A stretch of 21,632 bases of DNA from Wukongarchaeum sp048886645. GTDB lineage: Archaea; Asgardarchaeota; Wukongarchaeia; Wukongarchaeales; Wukongarchaeaceae. Below, piece after piece: positions 1 through 7,475 of the stretch. The notes below the pieces were generated by a model. The model searched no databases, was not told the DNA's origin, and saw only the letters and a program-made list of their open reading frames with translations. The stretch's first letter is position 1; each line of letters begins with the position of its first letter. A program made the position numbers and the translations under genes. The stretch lies in the NCBI GenBank assembly GCA_048886645.1, contig JBHLKN010000026.1, forward strand, positions 1 to 21,632, written 5' to 3'.

Positions 1-9
1 ACTTTGGTT

Positions 10-1188
10 TCATTCTACGTGGATTCTGAACTGGTCTATGTCGTATCCTATGAGGTCTATGAACCTTCTTGCGGATCTTTCGATGTCGCGAGATTGGGTT
101 ATTGCGCGGCCGACTACTAGGATGTCTGCACCTTGTTTTAGGGCTTTTGGGGCGCTTTCTAGATCTATGCCTCCAGCAACACCTACTAGGATTTTGTTTT
201 TGAATTCTGTTTTTATCTGTTTTAGTATGTCCCATCGTCTATCTTTTTGGGTTTCTGCGTCGATGCTTCTGTGGAGGATGACGACATCTGGTAGTTCTTT
301 TAAGGAGTTTAAGAGGGCTACAGGGTCTTCTAGCCCTATCGTATCGATCATTGCGTAAATGCTTATCCTATGGGCTTCGTAGATGAATTTTTCTAAGGTT
401 TCTTTATCAGCTGGTCCTGCAACGACTACGCCGTCTGCTGTTTCTTCGAAAGCTATGTCTACTTCTACTTGACCTGTATCGAGAGTTTTGAGGTCTGCGA
501 CAATAAAAACGTCTTGTTTGATTTTTCTGATTTCGCTGATGGCTTTTACGCCTTCATTCTTTACAAGGGGTGTTCCAACTTCCAATATTATGTTGTCACT
601 TTCAGGGATTTGTTTGACTATTTCTAGGGTTGCGTTTAAGGAGGGATTATCTAAAGCGACTTGGAGGTATGGAGGGCGCCATAATCTGTTATTAACTCTA
701 AAACCTGTTATGGGGTGTTTGGCACGATCTTTATCATACATGATTTTATCTAAGGGTGGATAGTTACTTAAAGCTCTTTTTACTGCAAGTTTTGTTGCCG
801 CATAGTTATAGTGGAATATTTTACGGTAATCTGAAGCTTCTGGGTGGATAAAAACACTGCAAATGATCACCCATTCATCAAGTTTATTTTTGGGGATTAT
901 TCCGTCTTCTACAGCATCAGCAACCGCTTTTGCCACAGCATATTGGGCTGGACCAAAGATTTTAACAGCATCTTTCATCGTTTTTATTGTAACTTTCGGA
1001 ACGATCAAGGTGGGGGGTTTTGGGACAAGGTTTGGACGTATTACTGCCAGAAGGGGCGTGTGACCAGAGGATAATTGGGTTAAACCATTAGCAAATGCTA
1101 TGCCTACTGGCCCGTTTCTTTCCCCAATCAATAAGTCAACATGGGCGAGTTCTGGTTCTTTCCCTAAAAGTGCCTCTCCTATAAACAT
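10..1188 (-). CDS. fae-hps: Bifunctional formaldehyde-activating enzyme / 3-hexulose-6-phosphate synthase (Fae-Hps)
   Basis: Two enzymes in one chain of about 392 residues. The N-terminal Fae half (about 1-165) joins formaldehyde to tetrahydromethanopterin; it opens MFIGEALLG and has the AHVDLLIG segment, whose His fits the catalytic His near position 17 of Fae. The C-terminal half (about 175-390) is a TIM-barrel hexulose-6-phosphate synthase of the OMP-decarboxylase superfamily, with LQVALDN, VADLKTLD, GVAGGIDLESA and GADILVVGRAIT. In archaea such fusions link formaldehyde metabolism to ribulose monophosphate chemistry and pentose supply. The frame stays open to a TTG at 1230, but the family N-terminus matches the ATG at 1188, which has a GGTGG upstream; the extra Cys-rich leader looks non-coding. 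It ends in TGA. A separate promoter lies upstream, so it is probably transcribed alone. Function is confident; the start is likely. Confidence 0.93.
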   Translation of the reverse strand: MFIGEALLGKEPELAHVDLLIGERNGPVGIAFANGLTQLSSGHTPLLAVIRPNLVPKPPTLIVPKVTIKTMKDAVKIFGPAQYAVAKAVADAVEDGIIPKNKLDEWVIICSVFIHPEASDYRKIFHYNYAATKLAVKRALSNYPPLDKIMYDKDRAKHPITGFRVNNRLWRPPYLQVALDNPSLNATLEIVKQIPESDNIILEVGTPLVKNEGVKAISEIRKIKQDVFIVADLKTLDTGQVEVDIAFEETADGVVVAGPADKETLEKFIYEAHRISIYAMIDTIGLEDPVALLNSLKELPDVVILHRSIDAETQKDRRWDILKQIKTEFKNKILVGVAGGIDLESAPKALKQGADILVVGRAITQSRDIERSARRFIDLIGYDIDQFRIHVE

Positions 1189-1231
1189 AAAACAACAACC
1201 ACCAAAACCTGCAAAATAGCAAATTTTCAAG

Positions 1232-1245
1232 ATATCCGAGGATAT
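1232..1245. promoter_or_regulatory. Inverted repeat in the fae-hps promoter, candidate operator
   Basis: Perfect 6-bp arms ATATCC and GGATAT around a 2-base centre. On the minus strand it lies about 44-57 bases before the ATG and just downstream of an AT-rich TATA-like stretch (about 1255-1270), so it would overlap the expected transcription start. A repressor site is inferred; no known consensus was matched. Confidence 0.4.
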
Positions 1246-1254
1246 TTTCTACTC

Positions 1255-1270
1255 CTTTATTTTTAATTAA
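1255..1270 (-). promoter_or_regulatory. Probable TATA element for fae-hps
   Basis: The minus strand reads an A/T-only run (TTAATTAAAAATAAA). Counting about 25 bases downstream puts the transcript start near 1230-1240, ahead of the ATG at 1188. Confidence 0.35.
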
Positions 1271-1338
1271 TGTTTGTATTATGATAAAAATAAATCCCCT
1301 TTTTAATAACCCTAGAAAATATGTAGGCGTTCTAGAGG

Positions 1339-2019
1339 TTACGAAAGAGATTTTACTAGGAGGTAGGATGCTATTTCGGCTTTTAAAGCTTCTTTTGAAT
1401 CTATTTTAATTTTTTTATCCCCAAGTAGGAGGGTTGGAGTCTCTGTGATCCCGTATTTTTCTGCAAATTCTACCGCTTTTTCCAAATTAACAACTTTTAT
1501 GCCGATTACTTCACTAAGCTCTAACTCTTTTAGGGCATTTTTTACTTTCATTTTCATCGAATAAGCATCTTCTTCCTCGTCTACGAAAAGCAGTAAGACT
1601 GTTTTTATTTGAAGAGCTAAAATTTTATAAAGACATTCATTACAAGGATTTAATGGATCTAAGATCTTTAATCGATCTAGCGTTTCCATCGTATCTTTAT
1701 ATTGTTTTGTTCTTACAGTTTTTCCTAGAATTTTTATGGGGGCTATTTTAGAGAAACAGTGAATTAAGCCGTCTCTTTTGTTTGACATCACTCTGTCGAA
1801 GCAGATACCTTTTAGCTCTTCTTTAGACTTTTCTCGTAGCTCTTTTAAAAAAGGAGAATTTTTTAAAGGAGGAGGTGAAGGTAATTTGATAAAAATAACT
1901 GTGGGAGAGTCAAGATCAAGCATACAATAATATGTATCTCTTATTTTACGAAGCATGGGGCAGATTTCGAAGACTTCTCCTACATCTTTGTTTGGTTTTT
2001 CAGTACTATTGGTTGTCAT
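1339..2019 (-). CDS. Hypothetical protein with C-terminal thioredoxin-like fold
   Basis: 226 residues, not recognised as a named family. The last third (about 135-226) reads like a thioredoxin-type domain: a hydrophobic strand (VLLLFVDEEED), a helix, a second strand, then GITETPTLLLGDKKI, which resembles the cis-Pro segment that precedes the third strand in thioredoxins. The CxxC normally found after the first strand is absent (the sequence there is DEEEDAYS). A CNEC pair sits just before the strand instead, and four further Cys occur in the N-terminal part, so metal binding is possible. The ATG at 2019 follows the hjc-like stop by 32 bases, suggesting one transcript; the ribosome binding site is weak. 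Role unknown. Confidence 0.7.
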   Translation of the reverse strand: MTTNSTEKPNKDVGEVFEICPMLRKIRDTYYCMLDLDSPTVIFIKLPSPPPLKNSPFLKELREKSKEELKGICFDRVMSNKRDGLIHCFSKIAPIKILGKTVRTKQYKDTMETLDRLKILDPLNPCNECLYKILALQIKTVLLLFVDEEEDAYSMKMKVKNALKELELSEVIGIKVVNLEKAVEFAEKYGITETPTLLLGDKKIKIDSKEALKAEIASYLLVKSLS

Positions 2020-2051
2020 TAAGTAATGTTTTTTTCCATAATTGTTAATTG

Positions 2052-2483
2052 TTATGGTCTTTTATAATCTTTCTTTAAATTAATTTGATTTTTATTTGAT
2101 TTATTTAAAAAGTCTTTTAAAGATAAACCCACTTCCCACGTTTCTTCAGTGATTAAATAACTGTTTTTCCCGCTTTTAGTAAGATCTTCTATCTTGAAAA
2201 GTTTCCAAGTTTTTAATTTTTTCAATTTTGCCAGAATAAACCCCAGTGCAGAAAAATAGTCCGCATATATTTTTACAGGCTGAACATCTGACTCACTTAA
2301 ACGTATAGGAAAAGATGCAACATCTTTCATTTCACAAACTATGCGAATGCGTCCATTTCCTGCAATAAAGTCCGGTCGGCATTCTCCTTTTTTTCCACCC
2401 CCGCTTGTGGGAAAGGGTATTACTTTGAAATTTGCGTTTTCAAACTTTTTAAAGACGCCGTATTTATATCGATCTCTAGCCAA
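2052..2483 (-). CDS. hjc: Hjc-like Holliday junction resolvase, possibly catalytically altered
   Basis: 143 residues with the archaeal Hjc layout of the PD-(D/E)XK superfamily: a short N-terminal helix, FPTSGGG, RPDFIAGNGRIRIVCEMK, which supplies the Asp and the Glu-x-Lys, and a C-terminal helical part. Hjc cuts four-way DNA junctions during recombination. The start is TTG at 2483 with GGAG about 10 bases upstream; the frame closes with TAA two codons earlier, so no upstream start is available. Family members usually carry a catalytic Glu about 12 residues before the Gly-Phe that ends the first helix. Here that position is Lys or Tyr (RYKYGVFKKFENANF) and the helix seems several residues short. 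It may be a diverged paralogue or use another acidic residue. It lies between the zinc-membrane protein and the thioredoxin-like protein, same strand. Confidence 0.72.
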   Translation of the reverse strand: MARDRYKYGVFKKFENANFKVIPFPTSGGGKKGECRPDFIAGNGRIRIVCEMKDVASFPIRLSESDVQPVKIYADYFSALGFILAKLKKLKTWKLFKIEDLTKSGKNSYLITEETWEVGLSLKDFLNKSNKNQINLKKDYKRP

Positions 2484-2518
2484 AGCTTATTTTCTCCAAA
2501 AACAATTTTCAAAAATTC

Positions 2519-2544
2519 TTAAACGTTTAATTAACACTTGTTAA
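2519..2544. repeat. Two adjacent small palindromes between the zinc-membrane gene and hjc
   Basis: 2519-2530 is a perfect 12-base palindrome (TTAAACGTTTAA). It is followed directly by 2531-2544, TTAAC and GTTAA arms around ACTT. The second overlaps the stop codon of the upstream gene and the pair precedes the hjc ribosome binding site by about 25 bases. It could be a regulator site or an AT-rich coincidence. Confidence 0.35.
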
Positions 2545-2957
2545 TCTATCGATCTTATTATTTCAGTTTTTGTAACCCTTAACGTTTTGAAAAAAGCTTC
2601 TTTTTCCTGGTTTCGTCTCTTCACTTCGCTCCATGTTGATACAAATAATAATAAAAGTAGAGTCACGATTACTATTGCAGGAAGCCAAGCCTCACTCCAC
2701 TCGCTTATGTAAGTTGCTATGAAGTATATGGCAAAGATCCCGATAGGAACTGATAAAAGCCAAGATAGGGCAAAATTACGCATCAAGTCACAATAACAAG
2801 GAAAACAAACCTTTCGCTCACTATAGAAAGCAAGAGGAAATTTCGCGACGTAGGAATTTACACACTCCTCGCATATTGGAGCACCGCACTCCGTGCATTT
2901 CTCAGCTGATTCTTTACGCGGGTGGAATCTACAAAAATTAATAAAGTCTAAGGACAT
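2541..2957 (-). CDS. Zinc-finger membrane protein, function unknown
   Basis: 138 residues. The N-terminus has a B-box-like metal site: C9, H12, C21, C24, C29 and C32 in the pattern CxFH...CxxCGxPICxxC, with more Cys near CFPCYC. Two hydrophobic stretches (about 62-84 and 90-110) should span the membrane, and a basic and acidic tail follows. This matches the common but uncharacterised archaeal proteins that join a B-box-type zinc finger to two membrane helices. ATG start at 2957 with GGGAAGG just upstream. First gene of the minus-strand run leading to hjc. The function cannot be assigned. Confidence 0.75.
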   Translation of the reverse strand: MSLDFINFCRFHPRKESAEKCTECGAPICEECVNSYVAKFPLAFYSERKVCFPCYCDLMRNFALSWLLSVPIGIFAIYFIATYISEWSEAWLPAIVIVTLLLLLFVSTWSEVKRRNQEKEAFFKTLRVTKTEIIRSID

Positions 2958-3275
2958 AGACCTTCCCGCCTTTTAATCCAAAAATAATGAAGGGACAAGA
3001 GGCGTTTTTATTACTCAACTAATCTTGTTATGCGTTATAAGAACTTTTCCCGTTAAAAATATGCTAAAACAGGCCGAAACTGATGGAAATTATTTAAAAC
3101 CTAGAAAACTTTTATAAAAATATCTTAGAGAGGAAATAAGAGAGATTGCGGCTAATAAAGAGCAAGTAAATTTATTTTTACGTCTATTACGAAACTCTTT
3201 TAAATTTGTTATTTAATTTTAAAATTACCAAAATTTCTGAAAATAAAACAGTTTTTTTCTCCGAGGTAAAAAGTT
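2958..3275. other. 318-base intergenic region between divergent genes
   Basis: It separates the zinc-membrane gene (minus) from rpoN (plus). It holds the rpoN TATA box (3111-3122) and ribosome binding site. I found no coding frame of note, no tRNA and no convincing C/D-box RNA. The leader between the TATA box and rpoN would be about 135 bases. Confidence 0.6.
3111..3122 (+). promoter_or_regulatory. Strong archaeal TATA box upstream of rpoN
   Basis: TTTATAAAAATA is close to the archaeal consensus. A start about 25 bases downstream would give a long leader before rpoN at 3276; the downstream genes rps2, mvk and ipk are closely spaced and probably share this transcript. Confidence 0.5.
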
Positions 3276-3464
3276 ATGGAAATCCCAATACGCTGTTTTA
3301 CATGTGGCAACTTAATCGCAGATAAATATGAAGAATTTATACAACGAGTAAAGAAAGGAGAAGAACCCGACAAAATTTTGGACGATTTAGGACTAAAAAG
3401 ATACTGCTGCAGAACCATGATAATAACACACGTCGAAATTAGCACGGAAGTCTCCCTTTTCTAG
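3276..3464 (+). CDS. rpoN: DNA-directed RNA polymerase subunit N (Rpo10)
   Basis: 62 residues, full length for the family. It has the complete Rpb10 zinc signature: IPIRCFTCGNLIADK at the start and LKRYCCRTMIITHVE later, four Cys binding zinc. The protein sits in the assembly platform of archaeal RNA polymerase. ATG start with GAGGT about 8 bases upstream; ends in TAG. rps2 begins 85 bases downstream. The partner rpoK, often next door in archaea, is not between them. Confidence 0.97.
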   Translation: MEIPIRCFTCGNLIADKYEEFIQRVKKGEEPDKILDDLGLKRYCCRTMIITHVEISTEVSLF

Positions 3465-3549
3465 CGTAGCAAACATCAGATTTTGGTAAAGATATACCAT
3501 TAACATCATTAAAAGAAGCGAAAATAGAGCTATTTGAGGTGTCTTTTCA

Positions 3550-4200
3550 TTGGCTTACACAGAAGAAGGTCCAGTAACCGAAACCATTGAAGAAGAAGAA
3601 GCCATGCTAATGACAAAAGAGAATTATTTAAGTCACGGAATCCACATAGGGACGAGAACAGCGACTGCGGATATGCGGCCCTTTATTTATAGGGTGCGGA
3701 GTGATGGTCTTTTTGTGTTGGATGTTCGTGCTACGGATACACGTATTAAAATAGCTGCGCGGTTTATTGCGAGGTATCCTGCAGAAAGTGTTGTTATTTT
3801 TTCAGCGCGTCAATATGGTCAGGCGCCTGTGAGGAAATTTGCTGAAGTGACTGGTTGTATTGCTTATCCCGGGCGTTTTATTCCTGGTAGTTTGATGAAT
3901 CCTTCTTTGTCTACTTATATTGAACCGGAGCTTATTGTTTTGACGGATCCGCGGGCGGATAAGCAGCCTTTGACTGAGGCTAATCAGGTTGGGATTCCTG
4001 TGATTGCGCTTTTGGATACTGATTCGACAATGAGTGGTGTTGATTTAGTTATTCCGTGTAATAATAAGGGTAGGCGTTCTTTGGCGGCGGTTTATTGGTT
4101 ATTGGCAAGGCAGATATTGAGAGAAAGGGGGACTATTCCTCCTGATGGTGAAATAAGTTCGAGTATTTCAGATTTTAAGATGAAAACCGCGCCCTTTTAG
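3550..4200 (+). CDS. rps2: 30S ribosomal protein S2
   Basis: 216 residues with clear archaeal S2 sequence: YLSHGIHIGTRTATADMRPFI, VIFSARQYGQAPVRKFAE, CIAYPGRFIPGSLMNP, PELIVLTDPRADKQPLTEA and IPVIALLDTDS. It is part of the small ribosomal subunit. The TTG at 3550 with GAGGTG about 9 bases upstream is preferred; it gives a short acidic N-terminal extension as seen in archaeal S2. An internal ATG near MLMTKENY is possible. The coding strand changes from A-rich to G/T-rich near 3665 (see findings). Ends in TAG; mevalonate kinase follows after 29 bases, a common archaeal order. Confidence 0.96.
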   Translation: MAYTEEGPVTETIEEEEAMLMTKENYLSHGIHIGTRTATADMRPFIYRVRSDGLFVLDVRATDTRIKIAARFIARYPAESVVIFSARQYGQAPVRKFAEVTGCIAYPGRFIPGSLMNPSLSTYIEPELIVLTDPRADKQPLTEANQVGIPVIALLDTDSTMSGVDLVIPCNNKGRRSLAAVYWLLARQILRERGTIPPDGEISSSISDFKMKTAPF

Positions 4201-4229
4201 TTTTTTAGTTTTGTTTTTGAGGGATTTTT

Positions 4230-5225
4230 TTGGTAAAAAGGGTGGTTGCTTCTGCGCCTGGTAAAATAATTCTTTTTGGTGAGCATGCTGTAGTTTATGG
4301 GGAGCCTGCGGTGGCGGTGGCTGTAGATAGGTGTGCTCGGGTTGTTGTTGAGGAGAGGTGTGATTTTGAGGTTAGGATTTCAGCTCCTGATTTGTCTTTA
4401 GAAGCTGGTTTTGATTTGGAAAAGGTTTCTTTTGAGGATTCTTTTTCGTTTTTTGAGGTTCCTAAGCGTTTAAAGAATGTTGTTAGGGCTGTCGAGGTAA
4501 GTTTGGATGTTTGTGGGTTGAAAAGAGGATTAAATATTGAGATAAATAGTGATATTCCTCCTTCTGCGGGTTTGGGTTCGTCTGCTGCTGTGGCTGTTGC
4601 TACTGTTGCTGCTGTGGGTAAATGTCTTACTGGGGATAGTTGGGAATCGGAAAAGGTTTCGAAGCTGGCTTATGAGGCTGAAAAGATAGTGCATGGGACT
4701 CCTAGTGGGATAGATAACACGATTTCTGCTTATGGTGGGGGGATTATTTTTCAGAAAGGAAAGATTGAAAGATTAGATATTGGGGGTCAGGTTCCGATAG
4801 TTATTGGGGATACGATGGTTGAGAGGAGTACTAAAAAGCTTGTGAGCCATGTTAGGAGTATTTGTGAGAAACATCCTTCGATAGGGATGCCCATTATACG
4901 TTTAATTGGTTCTTTAACTTTGGAGGGGGTTAAGAGTTTGAAGATGGGTGAATTTGAGAGGGTTGGGGAGCTTATGGATATAAATCAGGGGCTTTTGGAT
5001 GCGGTAGGAGTTTCTCATTTATCTTTGTCAAAGTTGATATTTGCGGCGAGGGAAGCGGGGGCTTATGGGGCAAAGCTTTCAGGTGCTGGAGGCGGTGGTT
5101 GTATGATAGCTCTTACGAGTCTGGAAAATGCGAAGAATGTCTTGGAAGCGATAGAGATGAGTGGTGGTAGGGCGGTTCCAACGGCGTTTAGTATGCGGGG
5201 GGTAACTATTGAATCAGAAGAGTAA
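4230..5225 (+). CDS. mvk: Mevalonate kinase
   Basis: 331 residues, GHMP kinase family. It phosphorylates mevalonate to 5-phosphomevalonate, the entry to archaeal isoprenoid synthesis. Visible motifs: N-terminal ASAPGKIILFGEHAVVYGEPA, the ATP loop PPSAGLGSSAAVAVA, the catalytic-Asp region GTPSGIDNTISAYGG, and the C-terminal KLSGAGGGGCMIAL. TTG start at 4230 with GAGGG upstream; no better ATG fits the conserved N-terminus. Its stop overlaps the start of the IPK gene by 17 bases, so the two are translationally linked. Third codon positions are strongly G/T. Confidence 0.96.
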   Translation: MVKRVVASAPGKIILFGEHAVVYGEPAVAVAVDRCARVVVEERCDFEVRISAPDLSLEAGFDLEKVSFEDSFSFFEVPKRLKNVVRAVEVSLDVCGLKRGLNIEINSDIPPSAGLGSSAAVAVATVAAVGKCLTGDSWESEKVSKLAYEAEKIVHGTPSGIDNTISAYGGGIIFQKGKIERLDIGGQVPIVIGDTMVERSTKKLVSHVRSICEKHPSIGMPIIRLIGSLTLEGVKSLKMGEFERVGELMDINQGLLDAVGVSHLSLSKLIFAAREAGAYGAKLSGAGGGGCMIALTSLENAKNVLEAIEMSGGRAVPTAFSMRGVTIESEE

Positions 5226-6084
5226 GAGCGGAGAATTATGGGAACATCTTAATATTATAAAGCTTGGGGGCTCAGTGATCACGGATAAAAGTGTACCTTT
5301 TAGGGCGAGGAAGGGTGATATTGATCGTTTGGCGAGGGAAATTGCTGGAATTTTGCCTGAGATTGATTATAGGTTAATAATTGTTCATGGTGGTGGGAGT
5401 TACGGGCATCCGGTTGCTGCAAAGTATAAAATAAAAGAAGGGGCTTGTGAGGGGGATTTTTCGGCTTTGTTAAGGCAAAGGTTAGGGGTTGCTCAGACAA
5501 AAAAGGCTATGATTGAGCTTAATTCTATAATAGTGGATAGTTTTTTGGGGGCGGATGTTCCTGTGGTTCATATACCTCCTTCGGCTATTTCGGTTACTAA
5601 AAATGAACGGATATCTAGTTTTGATACTGTTGCTTTGTATAGGGCTTTGGAGGGGGGTTTTGTGCCGTTACTTCATGGGGATCCGGTTTTTGATGAGAAG
5701 AAAGGATTTACTATTTTAAGCGGGGATCAGATTGTAAGTTATTTAGCAAGGATCATGGGAGCGGAAAGGGTTTTGATAGGTACTGATGTTGATGGTTTGT
5801 ATACTGAGGATCCGAAAATAAACCCTGACGCAAAACCTTTAGACATTTTAAAATATTCTCAGGACTATGAAGCTGTTTTAGCAAAATTAACAAGAGATAA
5901 GGAAAAAGTTAAAGTTGAAAAAATTTTTATGGATGTAACAGATCAAATGGTTGGAAAGATTTCAGAGATTATTGATATCTGGAAAAGAGGAATCGAAATA
6001 ATAATATTTAACGCCAGAAAACCAAACTATCTAACCCGTATTTTTCATAATGAAAAGGTTCCATGCACACGATTAATAAAATAA
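5209..6084 (+). CDS. ipk: Isopentenyl phosphate kinase
   Basis: 291 residues of the amino-acid kinase superfamily. It turns isopentenyl phosphate into IPP, the last phosphorylation in the archaeal mevalonate route. Supporting sequence: IIKLGGSVITDK near the N-terminus, IIVHGGGSYGHPVAAKY, which includes the His that binds the substrate phosphate in IPKs, HGDPVFDEKKGFTILSGD, and LIGTDVDGLYTEDPK. The TTG at 5209 lies inside the end of mvk. Base composition shifts near 5815, from G-rich to C- and A-containing codons, without breaking the frame. An AT-rich gap of 73 bases separates it from idi. Confidence 0.95.
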   Translation: MNQKSKSGELWEHLNIIKLGGSVITDKSVPFRARKGDIDRLAREIAGILPEIDYRLIIVHGGGSYGHPVAAKYKIKEGACEGDFSALLRQRLGVAQTKKAMIELNSIIVDSFLGADVPVVHIPPSAISVTKNERISSFDTVALYRALEGGFVPLLHGDPVFDEKKGFTILSGDQIVSYLARIMGAERVLIGTDVDGLYTEDPKINPDAKPLDILKYSQDYEAVLAKLTRDKEKVKVEKIFMDVTDQMVGKISEIIDIWKRGIEIIIFNARKPNYLTRIFHNEKVPCTRLIK

Positions 6085-6157
6085 AATATGTTATTATTGA
6101 TAATTAAGCGGAATAATTAAGTAATTATGTGTTTTAAATTTTATAATTTTTAGAAGC

Positions 6158-7288
6158 GTGATTCCCTTGGAAGATCTTATCACAGACAAAACGATTAATC
6201 GGAAGGCTGAACATGTCGATATAGTGCTCAGTGAATTTGTAAACGCGATAAGTAAAGAAAGTGGCTTTAACGATATAGATTTTATTCATTGTGCCACGCC
6301 AGAGTTAGACTTAAGCGATATAGATACGCGAGTCACGCTTCTTGGTCGAGAACTTTCAGCACCCATAATCATTGCAGCTATGACCGGAGGGTATCCTCAA
6401 GCAGAATTAATAAACGGTACACTAGCAGAGGCTGCCGAAATTTTAAACATAGGCATGGGAGTGGGCAGCCAAAGAGCTGCTATTCAAAACCCGGCTTTAG
6501 AGAGCACCTTTTCCATCACACGGAAAAAAGCGCCAAACGCCTTATTAATAGGGAATATTGGCGCACCCCAACTTAACCTTGGATTTGGTATAAAGGAAAT
6601 TAAAAAGACTGTAGAGATGATTAATGCAGATGCCCTTGCAATCCATTTAAACCCCCTCCAAGAAGCTGTACAACCAGAAGGCGATACAAATTTTTCAAAT
6701 ATTTTGAAAAAAATATCCGAGATCTGTTCAAAAGTCGATTTTGTAAAAATAGTTGCTAAAGAGACAGGGGCGGGGATATCTATGGAAGTTGCAAAAAAGC
6801 TGGAAGAGTGCGGGGTTTCAGCGATAGATATAGGCGGAGCAGGAGGAACAAGTTTTTCAGCTGTTGAAAAATATCGAGCAAAAATGCAAAAAAACATTGT
6901 TTTCGAAAAGATAGGGGAAAGATTTTGGGACTGGGGCATCCCGACAGCACAATCAACAGTTGAAGTAGCTACAAACACAAATAATGTAGAAATAATAAGT
7001 ACAGGTGGTATAAGGAGCGGTATTGATGCAGCAAAAGCGATAGCTTTGGGCGCAGATGCTGCAGGTATTGCTTATCCTTTATTAGAACCAGCATACGGAG
7101 GAGATGTTGGAACCGTTATTAAAATCCTCGAAGAATATATCAGAGAGTTACGAACTACGATGTTTTTAACAGGCGCAAAAAATATAGAAGAACTCAAAAA
7201 AACTTCTTTGCTAATTACAGGAAATCTTGCTGAAAGATTACGGCTCCGCAACATTGATTCCAAAAAATATGTGAATAGAAAATGTTAA
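6158..7288 (+). CDS. fni: Type 2 isopentenyl-diphosphate delta-isomerase (FMN)
   Basis: 376 residues; interconverts IPP and DMAPP using reduced FMN and NAD(P)H. TIM-barrel signatures: TDKTINRKAEHVDIVLS at the start, AAMTGGYPQA, GVGSQRAAIQNP, HLNPLQEAVQPEGDTNF, VKIVAKETGAGIS, IDIGGAGGTSFSAVEKYR, WGIPTAQST and STGGIRSGIDAAKAIALGAD for FMN phosphate binding. A GTG at 6158 is chosen; the ribosome binding site is weak and a TTG three codons later is an alternative. A TATA-like AT run lies just upstream. GGPP synthase, often next in archaeal clusters, is absent. Confidence 0.95.
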   Translation: MIPLEDLITDKTINRKAEHVDIVLSEFVNAISKESGFNDIDFIHCATPELDLSDIDTRVTLLGRELSAPIIIAAMTGGYPQAELINGTLAEAAEILNIGMGVGSQRAAIQNPALESTFSITRKKAPNALLIGNIGAPQLNLGFGIKEIKKTVEMINADALAIHLNPLQEAVQPEGDTNFSNILKKISEICSKVDFVKIVAKETGAGISMEVAKKLEECGVSAIDIGGAGGTSFSAVEKYRAKMQKNIVFEKIGERFWDWGIPTAQSTVEVATNTNNVEIISTGGIRSGIDAAKAIALGADAAGIAYPLLEPAYGGDVGTVIKILEEYIRELRTTMFLTGAKNIEELKKTSLLITGNLAERLRLRNIDSKKYVNRKC

Positions 7289-7308
7289 AATGTTAAAAAC
7301 TGTTAAAA
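7283..7308 (+). repeat. Three copies of TGTTAAAA at the end of idi
   Basis: Copies at 7283-7290, 7291-7298 and 7301-7308; the first contains the stop codon. Probably slippage-generated; any role in termination is a guess. Confidence 0.5.
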
Positions 7309-7348
7309 CCAGCAAAAAATAAATTATTCAAGATTATTTTTTCGAAAC

Positions 7349-7358
7349 AATTAAATAC
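7349..7358 (+). promoter_or_regulatory. Probable TATA box for the L7Ae-S28e-L24e group
   Basis: AATTAAATAC lies about 120 bases before the L7Ae start and is the best TATA-like element in the gap after idi. It implies a long leader. Confidence 0.35.
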
Positions 7359-7454
7359 TCTAGATAACGTGTTTTCAATTACTTTCATTTTGTAAGGAAA
7401 TATTAGAAAATAGGCGATGAAATACCACGAAGAAATTTTTACGGGATGACCAGA

Positions 7455-7466
7455 GCCTATGGAGGC
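7455..7466 (+). promoter_or_regulatory. Small hairpin overlapping the L7Ae ribosome binding site
   Basis: GCCT (7455-7458) can pair with AGGC (7463-7466). The GGAGG used for L7Ae initiation lies partly in the loop and partly in the stem. A GATGA and AGAG occur just upstream. L7Ae binds kink-turns and is known in some archaea to repress its own mRNA, so an autoregulatory element is conceivable; the stem is only four pairs. Confidence 0.25.
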
Positions 7467-7475
7467 ATTAATTAT

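Noticed and set aside
3050..3110. C/D-box RNA suggested by CTGATGG and nearby ATGA
   Set aside because: Boxes do not match RTGATGA and CTGA with proper spacing and no terminal stem was found.
3209..3445. Minus-strand frame opposite rpoN
   Set aside because: Antisense to a clear Rpo10 gene with an intact zinc signature.
6484..6978. 164-codon minus-strand frame opposite the isomerase
   Set aside because: Shadow of the well-conserved type 2 isomerase; no recognisable motif.
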